From the NCBI RefSeq assembly GCF_026262505.1, contig NC_067203.1, positions 11,098,001 to 11,162,000 of the forward strand: a stretch of 64,000 bases of DNA. The letters run 5' to 3'. A program made the translations under genes and the position numbers. The notes under the pieces are model-generated. The model was not told where the DNA came from, searched no databases, and saw only the letters and a list, made by a program, of their open reading frames with translations. Below are positions 11,001 through 19,800 of this stretch, in pieces (the stretch's first letter is position 1; each line of letters opens with the position of its first letter). The stretch is from Trichomonas vaginalis G3. Taxonomy: Eukaryota > Parabasalia > Trichomonadida > Trichomonadidae.

Positions 11001-11126
11001 GTGATCGCATTCACATTCAAGCATTAATTCATCAGCAACTATCACAGCATTTTGTTCTGTCAACGATTCGAAAAGATCTTGAATCTTTGAAACCCAGTCA
11101 AAGTTATTCAAAATAAATCTTGACAT
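8076..11126 (-). CDS. Ankyrin-repeat protein with His/Cys-rich tail
   Basis: 1016 residues. The first 250 or so are helical and match the layout of the large trichomonad ankyrin family that carries a DUF3447-type head. From about residue 265 there are some 20 ankyrin repeats with cores such as GQTPILTAVENNEIEIV, GDTPLAVAIRNGYHDIV and GETPLYAACSRGFASVV. The end is unusual: about 25 residues containing HCHDECEHHHNHDYCTCVHC, very rich in His and Cys, which could bind zinc or copper. Ankyrin stacks bind proteins; partner and location are unknown. The start is backed by an Inr. Confidence 0.9.
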   Translation of the reverse strand: MSRFILNNFDWVSKIQDLFESLTEQNAVIVADELMLECECDHEIKFKILAKEFIYSSIAQPQNVDSIVAVLSYIFENYAKDFEIDFQEILVSQIKTAINQAKYFGNLINIHYFLKQCLVLGIFQKSDLKEDLFDVSNITFTFPPDSIEYIIKNDNTDRLIEYLEEGLIQKDYKSQKKCFELLHVEQHNPDLLQLAALYGSLNCFNYLKSINVPSDHVNDYAIAGANKDILSYCVKLENNLYVAVITRKFESLKFIIQNFMNPIDPVYPILDKAFMYACIEGHYRMINELYNNNARTFFVENHMNAIYGSILRSHVDIVEFLSKIPQTPMNEIVNGQTPILTAVENNEIEIVRILSSREDINYHLMLKGKTPLYIAAEKNLKEIVSILSKTKNIDLNEGDQKGDTPLAVAIRNGYHDIVEELAMIETTEINKKDANGETPLFVAISTKKNEIAMTLLSFEDIDVSVLTNFGESCFLASCLTGNFEIMEIIYQRNPQLLTVSDNNNMSPLIAASISGNEKIVKFLLEKVTDVNCCDIQNQNALYHACENGYLEIAKMMIEKGCKKNVISLNNYNCFTIAVCRGHYDVVELLINDKDIDKSVKDWTGRNILCLAASNNQPKILSLLLEKLDIDVNEKDNSGDTSLLVASHLGYFDIMEILIKNDKTDINVKNKKGQSAFVLAARIPNTQFMELFFTNSKFVLDDEQKKLAAIECAKYGNLQNLKYLRDKGVEFNGDVFGEAILGGNQETIEFLSNYCKDFSPHIDHFLKSIETENFELFELLSKISTSCFTRKTSNGDLLLHKCAEKGLNNFIEIILNDDKVDINTQNNNGQTAFLLACRNDQLSTVEFLSNYDNIDMEIAGKGKRTPLFMAASYGNSGIVAFLIEAGVNVNTYSVYGETPLYAACSRGFASVVRSLIAIDYVDVNAVAENGNTPLFTATINNHENVVALLLTREDINPNIPDKTGETPLQNAIANKFTNIVKMIADKLGFELPKEECHCHDECEHHHNHDYCTCVHCH

Positions 11127-11141
11127 TTATAAAAAATATGA
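11127..11141 (-). promoter_or_regulatory. Inr of the ankyrin gene
   Basis: On the minus strand TCATATTTTTTATAA ends immediately before the ATG at 11126, in the position and form of the trichomonad initiator. Confidence 0.6.
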
Positions 11142-11616
11142 AATTTGTGGCCGTGATATTTGTAGTACATACACTTCTAAATCATTGGAATCACTAACAA
11201 GATAATTATTTTCATATTTTAAAATCTCTAAAATTATTTGGACTGAAATCTAAATTTAATCGTTGTACAAACTAGAGTGAAACAACACAAAATGTTTTCA
11301 CATATTTTTATCTCAAAATACTATAGAATAATTTTAAAAACTGTTCATTAGATCATACTTTCGCGATTTTTCACCATCCGATAATGCAGATTTGGCAATT
11401 CTAGGGTCATTTTGGCAATAAAAGTAGATATTTAATTATCAATGATTTCGTGATAATTTAATTGGTGATAACACCGATAAAGGAAATTGGCCATATTTTG
11501 AATATACATTGAACCAAAATAAATAATAATATCCGAGATGTTTGAATATTGTTGGTAATAATCTAACTATGTAATAAAAATAAGTTTTTAACAATAAAAA
11601 TCTAAATTAATGAAAA
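11142..11616. other. Intergenic, nothing recognised
   Basis: About 475 bp of AT-rich sequence between two minus-strand genes; no frame, repeat or RNA gene seen. Confidence 0.5.
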
Positions 11617-12282
11617 TCATTCATCCATATATTGGTATTCAAATTTAAATGGACTTCTAACACGAATACACCAGCTTTCTGCTGATTCGTTGTCAAAGTA
11701 TTCGAACTTACCAATCTCGTACTGGTCTGTTTTTTCTAATGGCTTTCCAATTCGATGGAACCACGTTTGATATTTAGTATTAAAGCGCCAGTTTCTTCTT
11801 TTTAGTTCACAACCAGCGAAGTATTGCTGAGATGTTTTGATGAAATAGAAGAAAATGAAAAATAGAGTTTGGTTATCATATTTCTTGAAAAACTCAGGCT
11901 GTAATAGCTTTAAATACGGCATTTTTGGATATCCATTGTTTTGCTGTTGTTTGCCAGTTGGAGTTGGTTTTGAATTAACAGCAACGTCGTATGGCGCATC
12001 TGGAATTAATCCTAACGTTTTTGTTAATGCATAACCAAGATCCTGTGGCGATAGATCTGCTTGAATGAATGATTCGGGTGAATTTATGTTGTATGGTTCG
12101 AATTCTTTCCATGGATTTGTTTGTTCAGGCGTGATTTGTTGAGGCTGTTGCTGAATTTGATTGATATATGGGGTTGACTGAGTTCTCCTGGCTGTGACAG
12201 TTGAAAGAGCTGGGTACTCTTCATCAAGCTGAGACTCAGCAATTGATTTTGTTTTCATCATTATTTTTTTTTGAATTTTCAT
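11617..12282 (-). CDS. CCR4-NOT complex subunit, NOT2/3/5 (NOT-box) family
   Basis: 221 residues. The N-terminal half is Gln/Pro/Ser-rich and probably disordered. The C-terminal half is the NOT box: PEFFKKYDNQTLFFIFFY, then QQYFAGCELKRRNWRFNTKY, TWFHRIGKPLEKTDQYEIG, and a WCIRV...FKFEYQYMDE end, a close match to CNOT2/CNOT3 C-termini. This domain joins the NOT module of the CCR4-NOT deadenylase that shortens mRNA poly(A) tails. The protein is far shorter than yeast Not5 and closer to a minimal NOT2. Two further ATGs (12261, 12258) are in frame; the Inr is unclear, so the start may be 7-8 residues later. Confidence 0.85.
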   Translation of the reverse strand: MKIQKKIMMKTKSIAESQLDEEYPALSTVTARRTQSTPYINQIQQQPQQITPEQTNPWKEFEPYNINSPESFIQADLSPQDLGYALTKTLGLIPDAPYDVAVNSKPTPTGKQQQNNGYPKMPYLKLLQPEFFKKYDNQTLFFIFFYFIKTSQQYFAGCELKRRNWRFNTKYQTWFHRIGKPLEKTDQYEIGKFEYFDNESAESWCIRVRSPFKFEYQYMDE

Positions 12283-12312
12283 GAATCCTTATTTTTGCAA
12301 GGGGATTCTCCA

Positions 12313-12509
12313 TAGAGTACCCGAAAAAAGTTTTAGACGCTGAAATAAGTTGTATACGGGGAATTTCTTAATGCAAAATTGTTGGAAGCAACACAAAGGA
12401 TCATATCGCATGCTAAATTCATTTTTAGCAAAAAACATCCAATCGCAACTGTCTGTATGAAGATGTATTCAACTTTTTTCACCGTATACAACTTTTTTCG
12501 GGTACTCTA
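12313..12509. mobile_element. MITE with 20 bp inverted ends and TA flanks
   Basis: 12313-12332 and 12490-12509 are perfect reverse complements (TA then GAGTACCCGAAAAAAGTT). A second inverted pair, TTGTATACGG (12350-12359) and CCGTATACAA (12482-12491), lies inside, giving a nested foldback. The TA at each edge suggests a Tc1/mariner-type non-autonomous element of about 197 bp. Its termini differ from those of the MITE at 434-661, so it is a second family. Confidence 0.7.
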
Positions 12510-13096
12510 CTTAAAATTTCAAAAATATTTAATTTAAACTTTAATGATTTAGATTTCTTCAAATCAAAACATGATTTTTCAAAAAAATGATTTATTTTTC
12601 TCTTTAATTAAGGATTCACTCCAACGATACGTAAACTCCAAAAACATAATGCATAAGTTTACCATATTTTAGTCTGATAGTGTGCACGGTAATAACAATA
12701 CTATTATTTAAGATATTCGATTTGTCCTCAATAGGTAATATTAAGCAGAAGCCCCTAAAAAGCAGATTTTCAAAAAAAGATAATGAAGATTAAATTTTGT
12801 AAAACATTTAAAAATTGAATACTCTGTATCATTGGATTGAAAAACCCAATATACATATTACACTCAGGTCTGAACATGCCTGAAGAAGTCCCATTCAAGT
12901 TTCTATCTCGTGTCAAAAAAAAAATAAAAGTGACTAGCCATGGAAATTTTGAATACCTTAAGTCAAAATTCCACCTTTGATCAATTATTCAATGATTCAT
13001 CAAACATAATTTCTCTTATGATCATTTCCAAATCAATAAGAATATTAATTTCTAGATCTATTTTTCTTTAAGTCAATTTTTTTTAATATTTTGCAA
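12510..13096. other. Intergenic, nothing recognised
   Basis: About 590 bp, AT-rich, no gene or repeat seen. Confidence 0.5.
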
Positions 13097-13363
13097 ATGC
13101 AACCATTGGAGAAAGGGCCTAAAATTAAAGCTTTCATTTTCGATGAAGGAACAGCTAATGAATTCAAACTGATGTGCAATGAAGATGGATTCCCTGATAT
13201 TCAGCGCAAAAAGAAACGTAGTATCGTTGATATAAAAAATTTTCTTCAAAAAGCAGAACCAACTAAACCTCCAAATGTCTTGACTACTCCTTCAGATTTA
13301 GAAGAAGAATTGCTTATCTTTGATCCAAAAAATGCTGAATTTATTGAGGACAATATATTTTGA
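13097..13363 (+). CDS. Small hypothetical protein
   Basis: 88 residues from the first ATG (MQPLEKGPKIKAFIFDEGTA). No family is recognised. The front (KIKAFIFDEGT) followed by a basic middle (RKKKRSIVDIKNFL) and Pro-containing linker is reminiscent of the small protein at 56,884-57,171 in the downstream Maverick (KIKKIIVDEGT, then HKRKRPRKFLDLP), so it may be a stray relative. A T-run after TCAA 15-25 bases upstream could serve as Inr. It is short and could be non-coding. Confidence 0.5.
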   Translation: MQPLEKGPKIKAFIFDEGTANEFKLMCNEDGFPDIQRKKKRSIVDIKNFLQKAEPTKPPNVLTTPSDLEEELLIFDPKNAEFIEDNIF

Positions 13364-13524
13364 AAATTATCTTTGAAATCAATTTTTAATTCTAATTAAA
13401 TCCTGGTATCACATTGCAATTGCATCTTAAGTTATTTTTTTTTTCATCTTGATGATATATGCATATGGTACAAGTCTTCCGTTAACAAACATGCCATTCA
13501 TCATAACATAACAAAAATTATTTA

Positions 13525-14844
13525 TTAGAAAAAGAAAATACACCAAAGAACAATATGAATGATAATAAGATAGAAAACAAATACAAATGATTGAATAGGT
13601 CTGTTTTCAAAATATCCTATGAATCTAGAAATCAATAAATCAACAACTCTCAAGGCAGAGTAAAGCTTAGTTCCTTTTCTAACTTTCAAAGCTTTATTTA
13701 ACGTGAATCTTCTTTTATTTTTCTTTCTGACAACACTTACAGAAAAAGTATCTTGTTTTCTTTCTAAAGCAACTCTCATTGCCATATTTTCTTCTTTTAG
13801 ACTTGCAATCATCCTTGTGTTTTGATTAAGCTTTGCTTCTAATTCATCTGCTTTGCTTTCTTTCTTGTTGAAGTCTTTTATCATTGATTCTCTAATTCTT
13901 TCAACTTCATTTTTATGAATTTCTTTTTGTTTTTGAAGTTCTGAGTTCAAGTTTGTTTCGAGTTCCTCTTTTTCTGCTTGTGCTTGACTCTTGAATAATT
14001 CTGCTTCATGCTGTAATGCTTCTATCCTCATTTTTGCTTTCAAAAGCTCTGTTTCACTCATAGTTTGTTGTTTCTTGATTTCTCCAATTTCTTTGTCTTT
14101 TTGGGATTGAATTTCATGGAATAAAGCATCTTTTTGTGCAAGTTGCTGGTTAATATGAGTAAGACGGTCTTTTAGACGTGTAACCTCTGATTCGTAGATC
14201 TCTATTTGCGCAACTGATGATGAATCATTATTTGATGAGAGTTGCTTAGCAGTAAGTTGTCTTAATTGAGCGATTTCGGTTTCTAACGATGATATTTCCG
14301 ATTCCTTGCCTTGTAATTCTGTTTTTAAGTGTTCAATTTCAGCTTTTGATTGATCATGAGCGACTTGGAGAGATGTTAGATTAGTTTTAGCTTCGGAAAG
14401 ATCTGTTTCGAGCGAATCACGCATTTTATCGAAGTTTGTTTGGTTCTTTCCGTAATTTTTTTCTGTTTGAGATTGCTTTTTCTTTAAAGCTGTAAGTTCT
14501 GATTGTAATTGACTAATTTGCGATTCTTGTACTTTGTTTTGCGATTGTAATAATCTATATTGCTCTTTCGATTCGTCGATTTGCGTTTCTAAATTCATAT
14601 TTGTAACGGAGAGTTGCTGAATTTCTTTTTGCAATGAATTTATTTGCTCAACAGCGATCCTTTTCTCTTCCTTTATAAATTCAATATCTTCTTTAGGGTT
14701 CTCAATGTCATGTTTTCTTTTTGAAGTATCGACATCATCTGATGAACTTTCTTTTAAATCATTCTCTTCGCCAGCTGTTGTTGCAGCTTGGGAATCAATA
14801 GCTTCCAATGTATTTGTTATCTTGGAAAAGAAATCGGAAAACAT
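13525..14844 (-). CDS. Golgin-84-like tail-anchored coiled-coil protein
   Basis: 439 residues. A short N-terminal segment (FSDFFSKITNTLEAIDSQAA) resembles the start of golgin-84. A long Gln/Glu/Lys coiled coil fills residues about 50-370. A basic stretch (RKKNKRRFTLNKALKVRKG) leads into a single C-terminal transmembrane segment ending RPIQSFVFVFYLIIIHIVLW then CIFFF. The R-P-x-x-x-x-(F/V)-x-x-x-Y-x-x-x-(L/I)-H pattern is the signature of the golgin-84/giantin/CASP/TMF type of Golgi tether. It would sit on Golgi cisternae facing the cytosol and tether vesicles. Parabasalids have a large Golgi (parabasal body), which fits. The overall architecture is strong; the exact subfamily is inferred. Confidence 0.8.
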   Translation of the reverse strand: MFSDFFSKITNTLEAIDSQAATTAGEENDLKESSSDDVDTSKRKHDIENPKEDIEFIKEEKRIAVEQINSLQKEIQQLSVTNMNLETQIDESKEQYRLLQSQNKVQESQISQLQSELTALKKKQSQTEKNYGKNQTNFDKMRDSLETDLSEAKTNLTSLQVAHDQSKAEIEHLKTELQGKESEISSLETEIAQLRQLTAKQLSSNNDSSSVAQIEIYESEVTRLKDRLTHINQQLAQKDALFHEIQSQKDKEIGEIKKQQTMSETELLKAKMRIEALQHEAELFKSQAQAEKEELETNLNSELQKQKEIHKNEVERIRESMIKDFNKKESKADELEAKLNQNTRMIASLKEENMAMRVALERKQDTFSVSVVRKKNKRRFTLNKALKVRKGTKLYSALRVVDLLISRFIGYFENRPIQSFVFVFYLIIIHIVLWCIFFF

Positions 14845-15044
14845 TGGAGTTTTGAATTTTTTTATACATTTTTGTCACGTAAATTTCTGTCAAATTATCG
14901 ATAATTTTGACATGGCGCACTCCAATCAATACATGTAAGTTCATTCATAGTATGTGTGTAAAGTAGGTATTTTTTAATCACGATCTCATGATTTTTTGAG
15001 TTCATTTTTGACATAGAAAATTATATCATAACATATTGTGAAAC

Positions 15045-15686
15045 ATGTCAAAATGAAAAAATTAAATTTAATCCATTATTTCTAATACTAATCATATTCA
15101 AATCATATATCAAGATCATACATATGATCAAAATGAAATCATTACGGTTGACGGATGTACAAAACTTACTATTATTGGTCCGAAAATTAAATCAGATAAT
15201 GTTTATTATGAACTCACCCCTTATACTAATACAAAATATTATCTGGCAGGGTTCAGATTTGATAGCTATACGGTCGATGCTTACCCTTACGGAAACAATT
15301 TTTATTATATGTATGGAGATAGTATCACAACTCAAAAACCAACTGCATTCACAAAACTTAATACATTTATGCCATCAAGTTCAACAATAGGTGTTGGTCT
15401 ATCTATTTTGAAAAAAACGATTACATTTGTTTATGAAAATCAAACCGAAAGTTATAAATTAAATTTTTCAACTAATATGAATATTATACCTCATGTATGG
15501 GAGGCGCAACGTAAAAATATTCAAGATAATATTTCAGTCAACTTTGGTAAATATCCATTTAAATATTATTTACCAGGGTTTATTTCATATCAGGAATATC
15601 GATACATTGCATTTTCATGCATACAAAATTTATATTTTAATTTGAATTTTGCCTTTGCTTGTCTATATGTATTCATCACTAAATAA
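15045..15686 (+). pseudogene. SPRY-domain gene, copy 1 (decayed front)
   Basis: The frame from about 15072 to 15686 encodes a SPRY (B30.2) fold. Hallmarks are TIGVGLSILKKTITFVYENQ (the GVGL...F-F-x-N-G equivalent), an MNIIPHVWE strand (the Y/P-x-V strand) and NISVNFGKYPFKY (the VNFG-x-x-PF motif). The only matching ATG in frame, at 15045, is followed by a TGA at codon 4 and two more stops, so no full-length protein can be made from it. A paralog at 28367 shares the ATG and the TGA. SPRY domains bind proteins in signalling or ubiquitin systems. A later internal ATG (15309) would leave half the fold. Confidence 0.65.
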
Positions 15687-15777
15687 ATAGTATTCTACAT
15701 CTTATTGATTTTTTATTTTTGATTTTCAAACTTAACAAACTTTATAAAATATGTATTGTAGTGTGTATAAGAATAAC

Positions 15778-16677
15778 TTATTTTATGCCGTTCTTTTTCC
15801 TAGCTAATTCAAAGTATTTATGTCTTTCTTTTTTGTCTAATTCTTTCCAAGTACCAATAGTGCATCGTGCTTCATCATTGGCATTAACACCTGGATATTC
15901 TTCATATAGTTTTTCTGTATAAACTTTGACAAACTCAAGGAATGGTGTTGTCTTTAAACCTTTCGGAACTTCGTATTTGTCCCACGGGATATCATCGTCA
16001 TCACTGTCCCATTCTGAAGTGTCTTCGTCTTCATTAAATGGATCTTCGACATGTTTTGTGCTTTCCAGATTTGCTGGTTTCATGTTGTTCTTTTTCCTAG
16101 CTAATTCAAAGTATTTATGTCTTTCTTTTTTGTCTAATTCTTTCCAAGTACCAATAGTGCATCGTGCTTCATCATTGGCATTAACACCTGGATATTCTTC
16201 ATATAGTTTTTCTGTATAAACTTTGACAAACTCAAGGAATGGTGTTGTCTTTAAACCTTTCGGAACTTCGTATTTGTCCCACGGGATATCATCGTCATCA
16301 CTGTCCCATTCTGAAGTGTCTTCGTCTTCATTAAATGGATCTTCGACATGTTTTGTGCTTTCCAGATTTGCTGGTTTCATGTTGTTCTTTTTCCTAGCTA
16401 ATTCAAAGTATTTATGTCTTTCTTTTTTGTCTAATTCTTTCCAAGTACCAATAGTGCATCGTGCTTCATCATTGGCATTAACACCTGGATATTCTTCATA
16501 TAGTTTTTCTGTATAAACTTTGACAAACTCAAGGAATGGTGTTGTCTTTAAACCTTTCGGAACTTCGTATTTGTCCCACGGGATATCATCGTCATCACTG
16601 TCCCATTCTGAAGTGTCTTCGTCTTCATTAAATGGATCTTCGACTGGTTTTGTGTTTTCCTGGTTTCCTGGCTTCAT
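15778..16677 (-). CDS. Triple-repeat HMG-box-like protein
   Basis: 299 residues made of three nearly identical 99-residue units. Each unit has an acidic lead-in (EDPFNEDEDTSEWDSDDDD), a linker IPWDKYEVPKGLK, and an HMG-box-like fold: TTPFLEFVKVYTEKLYEEYP, then IGTWKELDKKERHKYFELAR. HMG boxes bend DNA in chromatin; the acidic leaders could bind histones or regulate binding. I start at MKPGNQENTK because each unit begins in the same way; an ATG 21 bases upstream is also in frame. A decayed one-unit relative lies at 29222-29713, so the tripling happened here only. Confidence 0.75.
   Translation of the reverse strand: MKPGNQENTKPVEDPFNEDEDTSEWDSDDDDIPWDKYEVPKGLKTTPFLEFVKVYTEKLYEEYPGVNANDEARCTIGTWKELDKKERHKYFELARKKNNMKPANLESTKHVEDPFNEDEDTSEWDSDDDDIPWDKYEVPKGLKTTPFLEFVKVYTEKLYEEYPGVNANDEARCTIGTWKELDKKERHKYFELARKKNNMKPANLESTKHVEDPFNEDEDTSEWDSDDDDIPWDKYEVPKGLKTTPFLEFVKVYTEKLYEEYPGVNANDEARCTIGTWKELDKKERHKYFELARKKNGIK
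15787..16677. repeat. Three tandem 297-bp units
   Basis: The 297-bp period is exact (unit edges near 15787, 16084 and 16381) and the units are almost identical at DNA level; only the outermost copies differ slightly at their ends. This indicates very recent in-frame amplification within the HMG-like gene, or gene conversion. Confidence 0.9.
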
Positions 16678-16889
16678 TTTGAGAGGATAAACGTACATTG
16701 ACTCAAATTTAATTAGGGTCTGATCAATCTTATAAAAGGGGAACTATATCTCAGATCAAAGATCTGACGATATCGTAACACAAAATGAAATTTTATCAAA
16801 CATTTTTTCCCCTTTATGATTTATCATAATATTCAGATACTAGGTATCCATATTTTCATGTGAAATTTCTGATTTCGAACTCAAATTTT

Positions 16890-19800
16890 ATGAAGGCATC
16901 TTTTCAGACAGGTATTTTTAGACACCATGTACCTGTACCACAAAGGATAGCCGGATTCCAATGCCCTGGTGTATATGCACTTATTAACACAGGTGATTAC
17001 ACCAAAGCAGCGGAAATTATGAAAAAATCTAATATTCCTTTTAGTCAAGCATATCTTTTCTTGTCAAGCTATCCAGACGCGCTTTCTGAATATCTTCGTA
17101 TCAACGCTTTGGACAAATCTTTACCAGATAAACAACGTGTTATTTATGCAAACTCTTATGTATCATTATACACGCCAATTTTGTACGCATTGAAGAAGAC
17201 AGATTCCTACGCAACCGCCAAGGCCAACTTTATTAGTTTTCTCATTGATAATCAAATACTTCAGAAATTTGTCAGCAAAAGCGTCATCGTAGACTCACTT
17301 ACACAATGTAATCTTCTTGATGTTCTCCAGGACATCTATTTGGCGCTCCAAGATTGGGAAAATTACATCAAATATTACTTGGAAGTTCAAGGTACGTCGA
17401 AGATCTCAGTTTCGACGTGGCGGAAGCTCACATCATACATTGCCAAAATACCAGAAATGAATATCCGTCAAAAAATCTTCAAACTCTTCCCAAGATCTCA
17501 ACAAAAAGATCTTTTGAGGCATTGGAAGGAATTAGACCTCAAAAGAGTTCTCAGTGTTGGTGCTGATCAAGCAATACGTCCTATCTTCCCATTACTACTT
17601 GATTTCGTCTTTGAAGAGCCATCAGATATTTCATTACCCGAAATTGTTCAGCCGATCTTCGAAGACTTGTTGATTGACCGCTACCATGGTCTAAACAGCC
17701 CACAGTACACAACTCTCTACTTAGTTCATTTAGTTCGTACAGAAAATTTGTCGAAATTAAATGATTTCTTCAAAACTTCGACATTTAATACCGGAAACCA
17801 ATTCTTTTCACAGTTTTGGATGGGTGTAAAGGTATATCTACTCAACTTAACCATCAAAACTGATAAAAGCCATGCAAATCGAAGAAAATATTTCAAAAAG
17901 ACGATTGAACCCTCAAAAACAGCGATAAAAGTACAAATAGAGGAAGTAGAGACACAAACACAAGTCAAGAAGACCAAATCTACTGTTTTACAAGCAGTAA
18001 ATTTGGCAAATATCTTTTCAATTTTCTCCAAGAAGAAAGAGAACAAGAATCAGAAGGATAATGAAGAGGAAGAAGACAATGATGATGATTTCATGGACGA
18101 TGAAGAGGAAGAACAATGCGAAACAGGATATTTGAAATTACAAATTGCCCAAGATACGGAAAACAATCATATCGATATCAGATACAATCCTATTGAGGCA
18201 CTAACAGCACCAATGCGTGAATCTCCAAGCAAAATCTCCATCAGACTCAAACAAGAAACAGAATCCGAAATTTCTTCTGGAGAAGATGACATTTCGGAAC
18301 TGGAAAGGTTCAAAGAGAAGTCAGATGTAAGCGAAAGTGAAGCTCCGCCCCTCTATTCAAGCTCAGATCAATCAGACGTCGAATCTGATATTGATATTAA
18401 GCAGGAAGAAGAAGAAATCAAGGAAATGGAAACACCAGAAGACATTGCTCCTGACTCCAAGCGTTACCATACAAGTTCTTCTGATTCTGAGCATGAAGAT
18501 CAAAATGAAGAAAATAATGAACAAGATAAACCTCAAGAAGACAACAAAGAAGATGAGGAACAGCCACAAGATGCCCAGCAACAGCCCGATTCATCAAACG
18601 CGATCAACATAATCAACGCAGATAAGAAACACAAAGTCAGAACAGAAGAAGAAGAGCGCCATCATAAAGAGAGGGCCAGATTACGTAAGATCGCAGCTAA
18701 GGTAAGTGACCAATTCGAAAAGGATACTTACAAACCATTATTAAATTACGGAATTGAGCTTAACTCCCATGCATCCAACACATATTCCTTATCAATATCC
18801 TACGCTGTTGACAAATCCCTCATAGAAGGTTCTCTTCAGCCACTTATCTCATTAATTGAAGGACCATTAGCCGAAAGATTCAAATTCGAAGAGGACAAAT
18901 CGGAGTTAAAGGAATGTTGGATGAGAATAATCTCTTCCGTTTACGAATTATACACAAACCAAGTCAGATTTGATGCATTGGTCGATATTCCAGGAATTTC
19001 GTACCTTGTACGCAATCTTTCGGAGTTAATGTGGAATCCGAACGTCGACGTCTCCAAAAACTGGAAAGAAAACATCAACATGATTATTTCGGATATCGAT
19101 GAAGTGAAATTTTACAATACAATGCTTAAAGCCAACCCAGAACAGCGTAAAATCTTCATTTCCATCCTTATCTCCTTGGACGAAGCCAACATTAAACAAG
19201 GAAAATTCGATAAGCAGTTTGATGACTTAATTTCCAAGAATGACAGCATCGGCAACATGGCGAATGATTTCAAGAACTGCACTGGCGAAGAAACCCTTGT
19301 TGCTCTCCACGAGTACGTCATAAAACAGATCACTTCCGGTGAAAAAACAAGAGAAATGTGGATCACTTCACTTGACGATTTACGACCAGCGCAACACAGA
19401 GCACTTTACAATTTACCAAGCGATGCTAGAGCGCAGATCATTTACTTGATCATCAAACAGTTCAACAAAGTAAATGATGAAAACAAGTTCTTGAATTTAT
19501 TCAAACAAACCGTTTTGGATTTCAAGAATGAAACCAGGAAATCCTACGAAATCGCAGTGCAAATGAATGATAAACACAAATTCATTTTGGCACAGAACTT
19601 GTTGACATACAGACAACAAGGAAATGAACCTTCTAAATATTGGTTCAACGCGATAAAACAGTTTATAAATCAAGTTTACAACATTGTAAAGTCTATCGTC
19701 AAATCAACTTCAGAATTTGAGATTAACTCTGTCCAAGAGACAGTCATGAAGTTGATGAACACTCCTTCTCTCTCAAAGTTCAAAGAACAGTTTGTAAACG

